Shown here: positions 43,418-51,503 of the stretch, piece by piece
How positions within the stretch are numbered: position 1 is the stretch's first letter
Layout: every line of letters begins with the position of its first letter
Source: Shewanella sp. KX20019
GTDB lineage: Bacteria > Pseudomonadota > Gammaproteobacteria > Enterobacterales > Shewanellaceae
NCBI RefSeq assembly: GCF_016757755.1
Contig: NZ_CP068437.1
Location: 310,001-374,000, forward strand
Direction: 5' to 3'
Length of the DNA stretch: 64,000 nt
Position numbers and translations under genes: made by a program
The notes under the pieces: model-generated
Seen by the model: only the letters and a program-made list of their open reading frames with translations
Told to the model about the DNA's origin: nothing
The model's database searches: none

Positions 43418-45202
43418 TTAATGGTTTGCGTGTGGATCGGCAGTGACGCTACTATTGCTGCCACTTAAACGCTGTAAGCTGCCTTGAATACTGGCCTCTG
43501 AATCTAACAAGAACTGGCCAGATACAATCACTTTATCGCCGGCATTTAGCCCCTCAATGATTTCAGCTTTGCCTTGGGAGATAATGCCTACTTTTACACT
43601 GACAGAAGCAAAGCGGTTGTCATCACGTTGCACCACTACTCGGTTTTCTCGGCCAGTAAGAATGAGCGCTTCGGTTGGAATCGACAACACGTTTTTCTTC
43701 GGCTCACCAAAGAGTGTTACATCAACCAAGGTACCTGGTTTGAGTAATTTCTCAGTGTTCGCCAGTTTGATTCTGACTCGCATCGCGCGTGAAACGGGGT
43801 CTAGCTCTGGGTAGATGTAATCGATAGTAGATTGCAGGTCAAACAAGCCTTGTGAGGCGGATGTCACTTCCACGGGGCGACCTTGCTCAAGCCAACTTTG
43901 CTCGTTTTCAAATACGTCGGCAATCACCCACACATTGCTTAAGTCAACAATTTCAAACAGGGTATTGCCTGGTTGAACATACATGCCATGACGAACCGAC
44001 AATTGACTGACAAAACCATCTTGCTCGGCATAATAGGGAACGCGATAAACGGTTTCCCCAGTGCGCTCTAAGTGCTTGATCGTGCTTGAGCTTACGCCCA
44101 GTAGCTCGAGTCGTAAGCGGGCCTTGCGAAGTAGATCATTGCCACGACGACTATCTTGTTTAAGGTAATCGATAGCTTGCATGTAATCATCTTGGGCATT
44201 AATTAGTTCAGGAGAGTACAACTCATAAAGTAGCTGCCCTTTTTTCACCTGTTGACCCACAGTATGCACCATTAACGTCTCTAGCCAGCCGCTAACGCGG
44301 GTGTGTGCGTGGCCTATAGCGTTTTCGTTGTATTGTACCGTGCCAATGGTTTTTACCTGCTTCGACAACGTTCCTTTTGTTACTTGCTCGCTACGCATGC
44401 CGAGAGCTTGCTGCATACCGCCGGATACGCCGACAACCACCTCTTCACTGACGCCACCGACTGTGACTTTTTCTAAGTTCATGCCACATATTGGGCAAGT
44501 ACCGGGAGCATCTGACACCACATGCGGATGCATAGGACAGACATATTTAATATTGCTATCACCACTTGATTGAGCGGCGGGCATTAACATGGGTTTTGGC
44601 TGGCTTAGCAGTTGTTCTGCTTTAGTTTGTGGTTCTGAACTCATGTCCATTTTATTCGCATGGTCGTGGCTAGCATGTTCATCAGGGACGGTTTCTTCCT
44701 CCTCTTCCTTGACGAGGAACATATTACATTTCGGGCAGCGACCAGGTTCATGGCTGGTGACTTCAGGATGCATCGGGCAGTAGTAATCTTTGCTTACTGA
44801 CGCGAGCTCATCTGTCTTTTCTGATTCATTAGATACTTCATCTTTGACGAGAAACATCTTGCATATAGAGCAACTACCAGGCTCATGGCTAGTCTCTTCT
44901 GGATGCATCGGGCAGTAGTAATCTTGGCTTACTGACGCGAGCTCATCTGTCTTTGCTGATTCATTAGATACTTCATCTTTAACGAGAAACATCTTGCATA
45001 TAGAGCAACGACCCGGCTCATGGCTGGTCTCTTCTGGATGCATCGGGCAGTAATAGTCAGCACTGTGTTGCTGACTATGGGCTGCTGATGGCGTTTGTGC
45101 TAAAGCTTGGCTATAGCTAAACATTGGTGTAGCGGCAATTACTAAACTGCTCAATGCACACACTACATTTTTACGAAACTGTGTTGATTTAAATAAACTC
45201 AT
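43418..45202 (-). CDS. cusB: CusB-type RND periplasmic adaptor with four metal-binding repeats
   Basis: 594 residues, much longer than typical CusB because the N-terminal ~240 residues carry four heavy-metal-binding domains. Each has YYCPMHPE.TSHEPG.C..C.MFLV; the last is YVCPMHPHVVSDAPGTCPICGMNL. The adaptor core follows, with lipoyl halves (HTRVSGWLETLMVHTVGQQVKK, shortened here: HTRVSGWLETLMV, and YYAEQDGFVSQLSVRHGMYV) and a beta-barrel. Signal peptide at the N-terminus. The first three repeats derive from a 135-bp tandem DNA repeat. Delivers Cu/Ag to CusA. No outer membrane partner gene is adjacent. Confidence 0.93.
   Translation of the reverse strand: MSLFKSTQFRKNVVCALSSLVIAATPMFSYSQALAQTPSAAHSQQHSADYYCPMHPEETSHEPGRCSICKMFLVKDEVSNESAKTDELASVSQDYYCPMHPEETSHEPGSCSICKMFLVKDEVSNESEKTDELASVSKDYYCPMHPEVTSHEPGRCPKCNMFLVKEEEEETVPDEHASHDHANKMDMSSEPQTKAEQLLSQPKPMLMPAAQSSGDSNIKYVCPMHPHVVSDAPGTCPICGMNLEKVTVGGVSEEVVVGVSGGMQQALGMRSEQVTKGTLSKQVKTIGTVQYNENAIGHAHTRVSGWLETLMVHTVGQQVKKGQLLYELYSPELINAQDDYMQAIDYLKQDSRRGNDLLRKARLRLELLGVSSSTIKHLERTGETVYRVPYYAEQDGFVSQLSVRHGMYVQPGNTLFEIVDLSNVWVIADVFENEQSWLEQGRPVEVTSASQGLFDLQSTIDYIYPELDPVSRAMRVRIKLANTEKLLKPGTLVDVTLFGEPKKNVLSIPTEALILTGRENRVVVQRDDNRFASVSVKVGIISQGKAEIIEGLNAGDKVIVSGQFLLDSEASIQGSLQRLSGSNSSVTADPHANH
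44771..45060. repeat. 135-bp coding tandem repeat in cusB
   Basis: The sequence CATCGGGCAGTA recurs at 44771, 44906 and 45041, a 135-bp (45-codon) period covering metal-binding domains one to three. The copies nearest the 5' end are almost identical, a sign of recent expansion. Confidence 0.88.
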
Positions 45203-45226
45203 AATGCCTTATCTCCACCCTAGCTA

Positions 45227-45769
45227 TTAGTGATGCATGTGACTTTTTTTATCGGCGTTTTCGCTATTAGCGATCGGCGTTAAGTCCATGCCACATTTAG
45301 GGCAGCTATCACCCTCTTTCCCCGTAATAGCTGGATTCATTGGACACGCATGGGTATCGGCTGTCATCTTATGATGGTTAGCTTTACCTTTGTGAGGACA
45401 TGAGTCACAGCTTTTTGATTCGGCTTTAATGGCTTGCAGTTCCATGCCACATTTAGGGCAGCTATCACCCTCTTTACCGGTAATTGCAGGGTTCATTGGA
45501 CATGCGTGAGTGTCGGCAGTCATCTTATGATGTGCTTTATCCCCCTTGTTTGGGCAAGAGTCGCAGTTATGTCCAGTGGCTTTTGCTGCTTCCAAGTTCA
45601 TACCACATTTAGGGCAAGAGTCACCCTCAACGCCGGTGACTTCTGGATGCATAGGGCAAGCGTAGCTTTGGCTCTGCTCTGCGCCGCTATCATGCGCATG
45701 AGCAGATACAGCAGGTGCCCAGGTTAAAAATAAAAAGGTGGTGAGTACCATACTAATAAAGGTTTTCAT
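45227..45769 (-). CDS. Secreted protein with three CPMHP/CPMNP heavy-metal-binding domains
   Basis: 180 residues with a signal peptide (FISMVLTTFLFLTWAPAVSA). Three repeats of the heavy-metal-binding domain: YACPMHPEVTGVEGDSCPKCGM, shortened core CPMHPEVTG, then twice HACPMNPAITGKEGDSCPKC. Between them are CDSCP motifs and His clusters (HHKMTADTHA, KKSHMHH). The last two repeats are a 156-bp (52-codon) DNA duplication. Ligands fit Cu(I)/Ag(I) binding; probably a periplasmic metal buffer feeding CusB. It precedes cusB by 24 bp in the operon. Essentially a stand-alone version of the CusB N-terminus. Confidence 0.82.
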   Translation of the reverse strand: MKTFISMVLTTFLFLTWAPAVSAHAHDSGAEQSQSYACPMHPEVTGVEGDSCPKCGMNLEAAKATGHNCDSCPNKGDKAHHKMTADTHACPMNPAITGKEGDSCPKCGMELQAIKAESKSCDSCPHKGKANHHKMTADTHACPMNPAITGKEGDSCPKCGMDLTPIANSENADKKSHMHH

Positions 45770-45895
45770 AACTTAACTCCATCAAAGAGATGGCCGAATG
45801 CTGTAAGTGCTAGCGCACAGAACAATTAACGGCTTAAATAATTGCTTAATAAGAATAAATAACGTTTTAAATATTTAGAGACAGGGCGTCTCGGA

Positions 45896-46312
45896 TTACG
45901 CTATTGGAGGTCTTAAATCTTGTGGCAATAAGATAGAGTGGAAATGAGGCATTGGAGTGGCCGTTGCAATATCGGAGGTGCTGTTGCCAGGCCATGACAA
46001 AACACTAAACAGGGTTCCTGTTACTGAAATAACCAAGCAATGGTTACAATCACTCTGGCATGATCCTTTGCCGTTGCAGCAAGTCTTAGAGTTGCCGGGA
46101 AGCATTTGCGTATTCTCATCCGAATTGCAGCAATGAGTGTCGCTATCCATCTGCTCTTGGTGGCATTCAGCCCCATCTTGCATGCTCATCATTGGCATCT
46201 CATCAGCCATCGCATTCGGTACCATCAATGATCCATTAGATAGCAGTAGCTGACTCAACAAAGCGAGTAGCGTAAAGGCTATTAATGTATGACGGCGAAG
46301 TATGCTAAACAT
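45896..46312 (-). CDS. Small exported Cys/His/Met-rich protein, CopL-like
   Basis: 138 residues with a hydrophobic leader (LIAFTLLALLSQLLLS). The middle is rich in soft-metal ligands: DEMPMMSMQDGAECHQEQM, HCCN, KTCCNGKG, CQSDCNHC. The C-terminal part has a second hydrophobic stretch (LVISVTGTLFSVLSWPG) and MPHFHSILLPQDLRPP. The layout resembles copper-linked CopL/DUF2946-type proteins found in front of copper-efflux genes. Metal binding is inferred from composition. Upstream of the CPMHP protein on the same strand, probably in the same transcript. Confidence 0.65.
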   Translation of the reverse strand: MFSILRRHTLIAFTLLALLSQLLLSNGSLMVPNAMADEMPMMSMQDGAECHQEQMDSDTHCCNSDENTQMLPGNSKTCCNGKGSCQSDCNHCLVISVTGTLFSVLSWPGNSTSDIATATPMPHFHSILLPQDLRPPIA

Positions 46313-46425
46313 GATGGTTCCAAGTGATAAGCTTCAATGAGTCTAACACAGCACTTAAGTTATACATTGATAAAGTTCACAAATTAACTCTATCAATGTA
46401 TTAGTTCGTAACGAAAGCTCGAGTG

Positions 46426-46842
46426 TTAGTTTTTCAATAGTAGCTTGGCCATCAGTTGACTATGAGTCATCAATGCGACCTGTTTCTCGCTACCGCTAGC
46501 ATCGGTTAACTTAATATAAGGAGAGTCGATAAATTGGTAGGCATCCTCTTCAGATAGAATGCTCGGGGTGACAGCCTTATAGTTTTCAGCCGTTTTTAGA
46601 TCGATATAGAGATATAGCGGTTCAGATCGAACCCAGTTTGAGTCGTCAGCATTGGATTCAAAAAGATCGCGATACTGCAGCTCAATCAAATTTTGGCCGT
46701 TATCTAATTGCAGGTATCGACCGTCTACACTGTTTAAGCCATTAACTCCGAGTACCTCAAGTGACTCTGGGAATGAAACTGAGGCTGCCATGCTGGTAAA
46801 GCTGGCAAGTGAAAGTGCGATAACGCTGATAAATTTTTTCAT
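46426..46842 (-). CDS. DUF2057 family exported protein (YccT-like)
   Basis: 138 residues with a signal peptide (FISVIALSLASFTSMAA). The body (SVSFPESLEVLGVNGLNSVD, QNLIELQYRDLFES, FIDSPYIKLTDASG) matches the DUF2057/YccT family, periplasmic proteins of unknown function (YccT has been linked to curli control in enterics). The ATG at 46842 with TTTGGAG upstream fixes the start; an open frame continues 84 codons further but that part is not protein-like. Lies between two Cys-rich exported proteins; no direct tie to metal resistance is apparent. Confidence 0.8.
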   Translation of the reverse strand: MKKFISVIALSLASFTSMAASVSFPESLEVLGVNGLNSVDGRYLQLDNGQNLIELQYRDLFESNADDSNWVRSEPLYLYIDLKTAENYKAVTPSILSEEDAYQFIDSPYIKLTDASGSEKQVALMTHSQLMAKLLLKN

Positions 46843-46946
46843 AATAAACTCCAAATAGAACCGGTAACCATGGGCCAGATGCCGATGGAAAAAATACATA
46901 ACTGCAAATTGCGCTGAGCGCGAGTGATTTGAGGTTAAGCTTGGAG

Positions 46947-47372
46947 TTAAATTGGCGGTGGGTTTATTGACGCTTGTTCCGCTGTTTGAGGAGACCAAAA
47001 TGCGGTTTGTAGGCTCTGTCCTGCCTGTTGGGCTGTGAGGTTGAGTTGAACCTGTTCCATAATTGCTGGGGTTGAAATGCAGTGTGATACACAATCTCCC
47101 GCCCCTAATATTTCACACAATGCATCACAATCTACCATGCTGGTGTTGATGCTTGGCATGCTACTACCGCAATTGCTTGTCTCTTGGTTAGAGCCGCCCA
47201 TTGAACTGATTAGCAACCGCTCTAACGGTAGCGAAGCCTGTTCGATTTGCTGAGCATGTAGAGAAACTTTTGAACTGGCATGCAAAAATTTAGGCATAGC
47301 CATCGCTGGTGAAAGCAAAAATTGCCCGACCAGTGAGATGAGTAATGCTAAATATGCGATGCGCTTGCACAT
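46947..47372 (-). CDS. Small exported Cys-containing hypothetical protein
   Basis: About 141 residues with a signal peptide (IAYLALLISLVGQFLLSPAMA). Six Cys in the mature part, in CGSSM, VDCDALCEILGAGDCVSHC, are spaced for disulfides or metal. The tail PPPI resembles that of the 45896 protein (LRPPIA), and the two share layout (leader, Met/Ser part, Cys cluster, hydrophobic C-terminus), so they may be distant paralogues of the CopL/DUF2946 type. Function unknown; first gene of the minus-strand metal cluster. Confidence 0.55.
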   Translation of the reverse strand: MCKRIAYLALLISLVGQFLLSPAMAMPKFLHASSKVSLHAQQIEQASLPLERLLISSMGGSNQETSNCGSSMPSINTSMVDCDALCEILGAGDCVSHCISTPAIMEQVQLNLTAQQAGQSLQTAFWSPQTAEQASINPPPI

Positions 47373-47755
47373 GTTCAACGAGTCCAAATAATGATGATGT
47401 AACCAGATAGACCTAGCGACTAGCTAATTAGTTTCAGACAATAAATATTTTTTTAATATTTATTGATGTTTAAGTTAACTATTACATATAAAAGAATTTC
47501 AAAAATGGCTCTAATATATCGAAATATCAAGCTGATAAGCGCTAATCCTTGCAGTAAACAAGGCTTTAGGCTAACTTTAGTAAAAGCGCATATATAATGA
47601 GCAACTTTTGATTCGGATGAGAGAGTTAGAGCTATGTCTCATTTTGCACTTTTAGTCCCAGATTAATCAGTAGGATATGGTTTATACTAAACCGCATAAA
47701 TAGAGATGAAGTTAAACTTACATCGATATAAAAATTAAATATTTGGAGATGAGTG
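47373..47755. promoter_or_regulatory. Divergent region upstream of cymA
   Basis: 383 bp, AT-rich, between the minus-strand Cys-rich gene and cymA. Contains a short CCTTG/CAAGG hairpin near 47547-47564 and the cymA Shine-Dalgarno TTTGGAG. No operator could be identified with confidence. Confidence 0.4.
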
Positions 47756-48349
47756 ATGAACTGGCGAGCACTTTTTAAACCGAGCGCAAAATTTTCGATT
47801 CTGGCATTGTTGGTCGTCGGTATCGTAGTCGGTGTAGTTGGTTATTTTGCTACACAGCAAACTTTACATGCAACAAGTACAGATAACTTCTGTATGAGCT
47901 GTCATAGCAATCATTCATTGAAAGATGAAGTTATGGCTTCTGCTCACGGTGCAGGACGCGCAGGTGTTACTGTTCAGTGTCAGGATTGTCACTTACCGCA
48001 CAATCCTGTTAAGTACTTAGTGAAGAAAATCATTGTATCTAAAGACCTATATGGTTTTCTGACTATCGACGGTTTCAATACCCAAGCATGGTTAGATGAA
48101 AACCGTAAAGAGCAAGCTGATCACGCACTTAAGTATTTCAAAAATAACGATTCAGCGAACTGTCAGCACTGTCATACTCGTATTTACGAGAACCAGCCTG
48201 AAGCGATGAAGAAGATGGCGAAGAGAATGCACGCTAACAACTTTAAGAAAGCTGACGACAAGCGCAAGACTTGCGTAGATTGTCACAAAGGCGTTGCTCA
48301 CGTTTACGTTAAAATAACTGTAAACAGTAGCAAGCGTTATGAATGTTAG
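47756..48349 (+). CDS. cymA: CymA tetraheme quinol dehydrogenase (3' end probably frameshifted)
   Basis: 197 residues. NapC/NirT family: one N-terminal membrane anchor (FSILALLVVGIVVGVVGYFA) and four heme motifs CMSCH, CQDCH, CQHCH and CVDCH. The sequence is very close to known Shewanella CymA, the menaquinol dehydrogenase that feeds periplasmic nitrite, nitrate, fumarate and metal reductases. The normal protein ends soon after HKGVAH..., at about 187 residues. Here AAAA at 48311-48314 instead of AAA removes a TAA and adds 11 residues (ITVNSSKRYEC). The ATG at 47756 is preferred to the preceding GTG. Followed by a terminator. Confidence 0.94.
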   Translation: MNWRALFKPSAKFSILALLVVGIVVGVVGYFATQQTLHATSTDNFCMSCHSNHSLKDEVMASAHGAGRAGVTVQCQDCHLPHNPVKYLVKKIIVSKDLYGFLTIDGFNTQAWLDENRKEQADHALKYFKNNDSANCQHCHTRIYENQPEAMKKMAKRMHANNFKKADDKRKTCVDCHKGVAHVYVKITVNSSKRYEC

Positions 48350-48374
48350 TTAGATGAGCTAACATTCAAACCTT

Positions 48375-48409
48375 AGAGCCCCATGATAGTGATATCTCGG
48401 GGCTTTTTT
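48375..48409 (+). terminator. Terminator of cymA
   Basis: AGCCCC ... GGGGCT separated by 16 bases, followed by T6, just after cymA. Confidence 0.8.
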
Positions 48410-48424
48410 GTGTCTGCTTTTTGG

Positions 48425-48625
48425 GTGAAAGCTGAAAGGCTGAGACGGTACGAGCTAAGAAGGAAGGTTAAAAGCAGGTTCTAGGAAAAGCTAAGAAAGA
48501 TCCTAGAAAAGCCGTGTAGAGCCGAGACGGTAATGGCGGGTAGAGCAGAGGCGGTGAAGCCGGGTAGAGCTAAGACGATAGAGCCGCTAGCGAAGCGATC
48601 CTCTTAGCCTTTCTCGTCTAAGCCC
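48425..48625. repeat. Degenerate short tandem repeat region
   Basis: About ten imperfect units of roughly 20 bp built on GGTAGAGC(T/C)AAGACG and related words (GCCGAGACGGTAATGGCGGG, GTAGAGCAGAGGCGGTGAAG). No gene is seen on either strand. It fills the 310-bp gap between cymA and the DUF1145 gene. Confidence 0.55.
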
Positions 48626-48659
48626 TTGTCATCTTGTTATATTTCGGCTGTTAACCGCT

Positions 48660-48937
48660 TTAGCTTTTTTGCTTAGCTAAAACTTGCTGACGATATTGCA
48701 ACAAGCTAAATACGCCGAAAATAAATACTTGTAGATAATCGCTCCTCTTTAAGGAGATTAGGCTCTTAAACAAGGTGTGGAAGATTATCGTTTGGAAGCA
48801 GTGCATAAACAGAGTCACTGCCAAAAGGATATTCAGAATAACGGCAATATTACCGTCAAAGGGAGCTAATAGATTATAAACATCATCAACCATGCAAAGC
48901 CCGTCGCCAACTTACCTAATAGTAATATCAGTTTCAT
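48660..48937 (-). pseudogene. DUF1145 (YhhL-like) small membrane protein, frameshifted
   Basis: Two overlapping frames make one protein. From the ATG at 48937 it reads MKLILLLGKLATGFAWLMMF, then runs into a stop. About 48873-48880 the continuation is in another frame: NLLAPFDGNIAVILNILLAV, LFMHCFQTIIF and a basic tail, the DUF1145/YhhL pattern of two membrane helices. Either two extra bases or one missing base near ATAATCTA explains it. The ATG abuts the rsmD stop, as in the E. coli rsmD-yhhL pair. The break is one of several in 48.3-51.0 kb and may be a sequence error. Confidence 0.7.
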
Positions 48938-49553
48938 TTAAACGCGCTCCTCAGACTCTTGGGTATCATCATGTGCTAACGGATTGTACTGATATAAACG
49001 ATAGATCACTTGGCCTGCTTTCTTCTCTTTAAGTTGAGTCCAACTCGCGGGTACATCCAGTACTGCTAGTTCCGATTCCGTTTCAACATAGATAAGTGCA
49101 TCAGGTAACACGCATTGCTGCTGATCTAGCAGTTGGATGCTTTCTCTGTCAGTGACTTTCTAAAAGGTGGGTCAATAAATACAATATCAAAGCCTTTATC
49201 GGGCGTTGTTGCCAGTAGCTTCAAGCTGTCGCCTTTGATCACATCGGCATTATCACATTTTAATGTCGCTAAGTTTGTCACTAGCTGTTTTGCCGCCTGC
49301 GGTTGTAACTCAAATACTCTGGCATATGCAGCATAACGTGATAACGACTCTAAACTCAGTGCACCACTGCCGGCAAAACAATCCAGCACTCTAGCGCCAC
49401 GCAAATCATCTGCGATCCAATTAAACAAGGTTTCACGAACGCCGGTCAGTTGTGGGGCGCAAAACCTTCCAGATCATGGATAGGCATCTTGCGTGATCGC
49501 CACTGGCCAGAAATAATCCTTACTTGGCCGCTTGAGGGTCTTTTTTTGACCAT
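48938..49553 (-). pseudogene. rsmD: 16S rRNA (guanine966-N2)-methyltransferase RsmD, frameshifted
   Basis: The ATG at 49553 (GAGG six bases upstream) begins MVKKRPSSGQVRIISGQWR, the RsmD N-terminus. Extra bases near 49461-49464 (TTTT for TTT) and 49440-49445 shift the frame before RETLFNWIADDL. The Rossmann core DCFAGSGALSLESL and active-site DPPF follow in one frame. A third break near 49156-49165 precedes the C-terminus (SIQLLDQQQCVLPDALIYVE, AGQVIYRLYQYNP), which runs to the stop at 48938. Methylates G966 of 16S rRNA. Divergent from ftsY as in E. coli. All parts are present, so sequence error is likelier than decay. Confidence 0.85.
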
Positions 49554-49781
49554 GATGTCCTCGTGATTTTTGCCTTATGGCAGAAAGTGGTAGACTATAG
49601 CGTCTGATTTAAGGTCCGTTATTTTATATCAAAGCACAACTAAATGGTATAAAAAGCCGTCGCGTAGATGCGGTCGGTTACATTTTTTGCTGTTTAAATC
49701 AGCGTAATTTTCGCGGTGTTTTGATATAACGTCCTCCACCCTACGCATTTATGTACAGCTATTTGAGCATCGGTAAAACAC

Positions 49782-51460
49782 ATGGCAAAGAAAGGTTTTT
49801 TTTTCCTGGTTCCGCAAAGATAAGTCTACAGAACAACCACAGGAAGCAGAGGCAGAATTAAACGTTTCGGCTCAAGCTGAAATTGAGCAAGTTGACGCTG
49901 AACAAATTGAAGCTGATAACCGTTGCAGAAAAGCACGTTGAATCAGAAAAGCTTGCAGCAGAGCAGGAAGAAGCTGCAAGAGTTGCAGCCGAGCAGGCAG
50001 AAGCTGCAAGAGTAGCAGCCGAGGCAGGCAGAAGCTGCAAGAGTTGCAGCCGAGCAGGCAGAAGCTGCAAAGAGTAGCAGCCGAGCAGGCAGAAGCTGCA
50101 AGAGTAGCAGCCGAGCAGGCAGAAGCTGCAAGAGTAGCAGCCGAGCAGGCAGAAGCTGCAAGAGTAGCAGCCGAACAGGCAGAAGCTGAAAGAGTTGCAG
50201 CAGAGCGGGCAGCAGCTGAAAGAGTTGCAGCAGAGCAGGCTGAAGCTGAAAGAGTTGCAGCAGAGCAGGCAGCAGCTGAAAGAGTTGCAGCAGAGCGGGC
50301 AGCAGCTGAAAGAGTTGCAAGCAGAGCAGGCTGAAGCTGAGAGAGTTGCAGCGGAGCAGGCGGAAGCTGAAAGAGTTGCAGCGGAGCAGGCAGAAGCTGA
50401 AAGAGTTGCAGCGGAAACAGGCAGAAGCTGAAAGAGTTGCAGTGGAGCAGGCAGAAGCTGAAAGAGTTGCAGCCGAGCAGCTTGAACATCAACCAGAGCC
50501 GCAAGCGAAACCAGTAAAAGAGGGCTTATTTGCCCGGCTAAAACGCGGTTTAAAGCGCACCAGCGAAAGCATAGGTAGTGGCTTTGTTGGGATGTTCACT
50601 GGTAAGAAGATTGATGATGATCTTTTTGAAGAGCTAGAAGAGCAACTATTGATTGCCGATGTGGGTGTTGAAACCACCACCCGTTTAATTAAGAGTTTAA
50701 CCGAGCAAGCCAGTCGCAAACAGCTTAAAGATGGTGAAGCACTGTATGAGCTGATGCGTGATGAGATGCAAAAAAATACTAGAGCCAGTATCAATTCCTC
50801 TAGTGCCAGAAAATACAGATGGCCCGTTTGTTATTTTAATGGTGGGAGTGAATGGTGTAGGTAAAACAACCACTATTGGTAAATTGGCTAAGCAGTATCA
50901 AGCTGAAGGCAAGACAGTCATGCTCGCTGCGGGTGATACTTTCCGCGCTGCAGCCGTTGAACAGTTGCAGGTTTGGGGTCAACGTAACGACATTCCTGTC
51001 ATTGCCCAAACACACGGGAGCTGACAGTGCTTCAGTATTATTTGATGCACTGCAAGCCGCCAGAGCACGTAATGTTGACGTACTAATAGCCGATACTGCG
51101 GGCCGCTTACAAAACAAAGCGCACTTGATGGACGAGTTGAAAAAAGTGGTTCGAGTGATGAAAAAGCAGGATCAAGCCGCGCCGCATGAGGTGATGCTCA
51201 CTCTAGATGCAAGCACTGGTCAGAATGCGATTAGTCAAGCGCAGCTGTTTCAAGAGGCCGTTGGCGTAACAGGTATCACCATTAGTAAATTAGATGGCAC
51301 TGCAAAAGGTGGTGTTATTTTTGCCATAGCTGACAAATTTGGTATTCCAATTCGTCACATCGGAGTCGGTGAACAGATTGACGATCTTCGTACTTTTGAT
51401 GCGAAAGACTTTATTGAGGCACTATTTAGTCAATCAAGAGACGACACTGACGCAAAATAG
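49782..51460 (+). pseudogene. ftsY: Signal recognition particle receptor FtsY, multiply frameshifted
   Basis: All parts of FtsY are present but in several frames. The ATG at 49782 starts MAKKGFFSWFRKDKSTEQP once one T of a nine-T run is removed. An acidic A domain made of AAEQAEAxRV repeats follows (about 49955-50485), then the NG domain: EGLFARLKRGLKRTSESIG, P-loop GVNGVGKTTTIGKLA, DTFRAAAVEQL, DTAGRLQNK and TKLDGTAKGG. I count eight single-base insertions, near 49800, 49918, 50023, 50070, 50319, 50417, 50773 and 51009. FtsY is the essential membrane GTPase receptor for SRP, so real inactivation is unlikely. First gene before ftsEX-rpoH. Confidence 0.9.
49955..50485 (+). repeat. 30-bp coding tandem repeat in ftsY
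   Basis: About 17 units of GCAGCCGAGCAGGCAGAAGC plus CGCAAGAGTN-like bases, encoding AAEQAEA(A/E)RV. Units near the 5' side encode ...EAARV, later ones ...EAERV and AAAERV, showing staged expansion. Confidence 0.88.
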
Positions 51461-51503
51461 CGTTAGATTATATAGCGATATCGACGACTAAGAAATCTAA
51501 TAA

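Noticed and set aside
46843..47094. 84-codon N-terminal extension of the DUF2057 gene
   Set aside because: A good Shine-Dalgarno and a signal peptide mark the start at 46842; the upstream part overlaps the next gene and is not protein-like.
49872..50504. 210-codon minus-strand frame rich in QLLPA/SAATL repeats
   Set aside because: It is the antisense shadow of the 30-bp ftsY repeat; the repeat keeps several frames open and the product is pure low complexity.
49782..51460. Programmed ribosomal frameshifting in ftsY
   Set aside because: Eight separate +1 events with no shared slippery site, plus similar breaks in neighbouring genes, do not fit programmed recoding.
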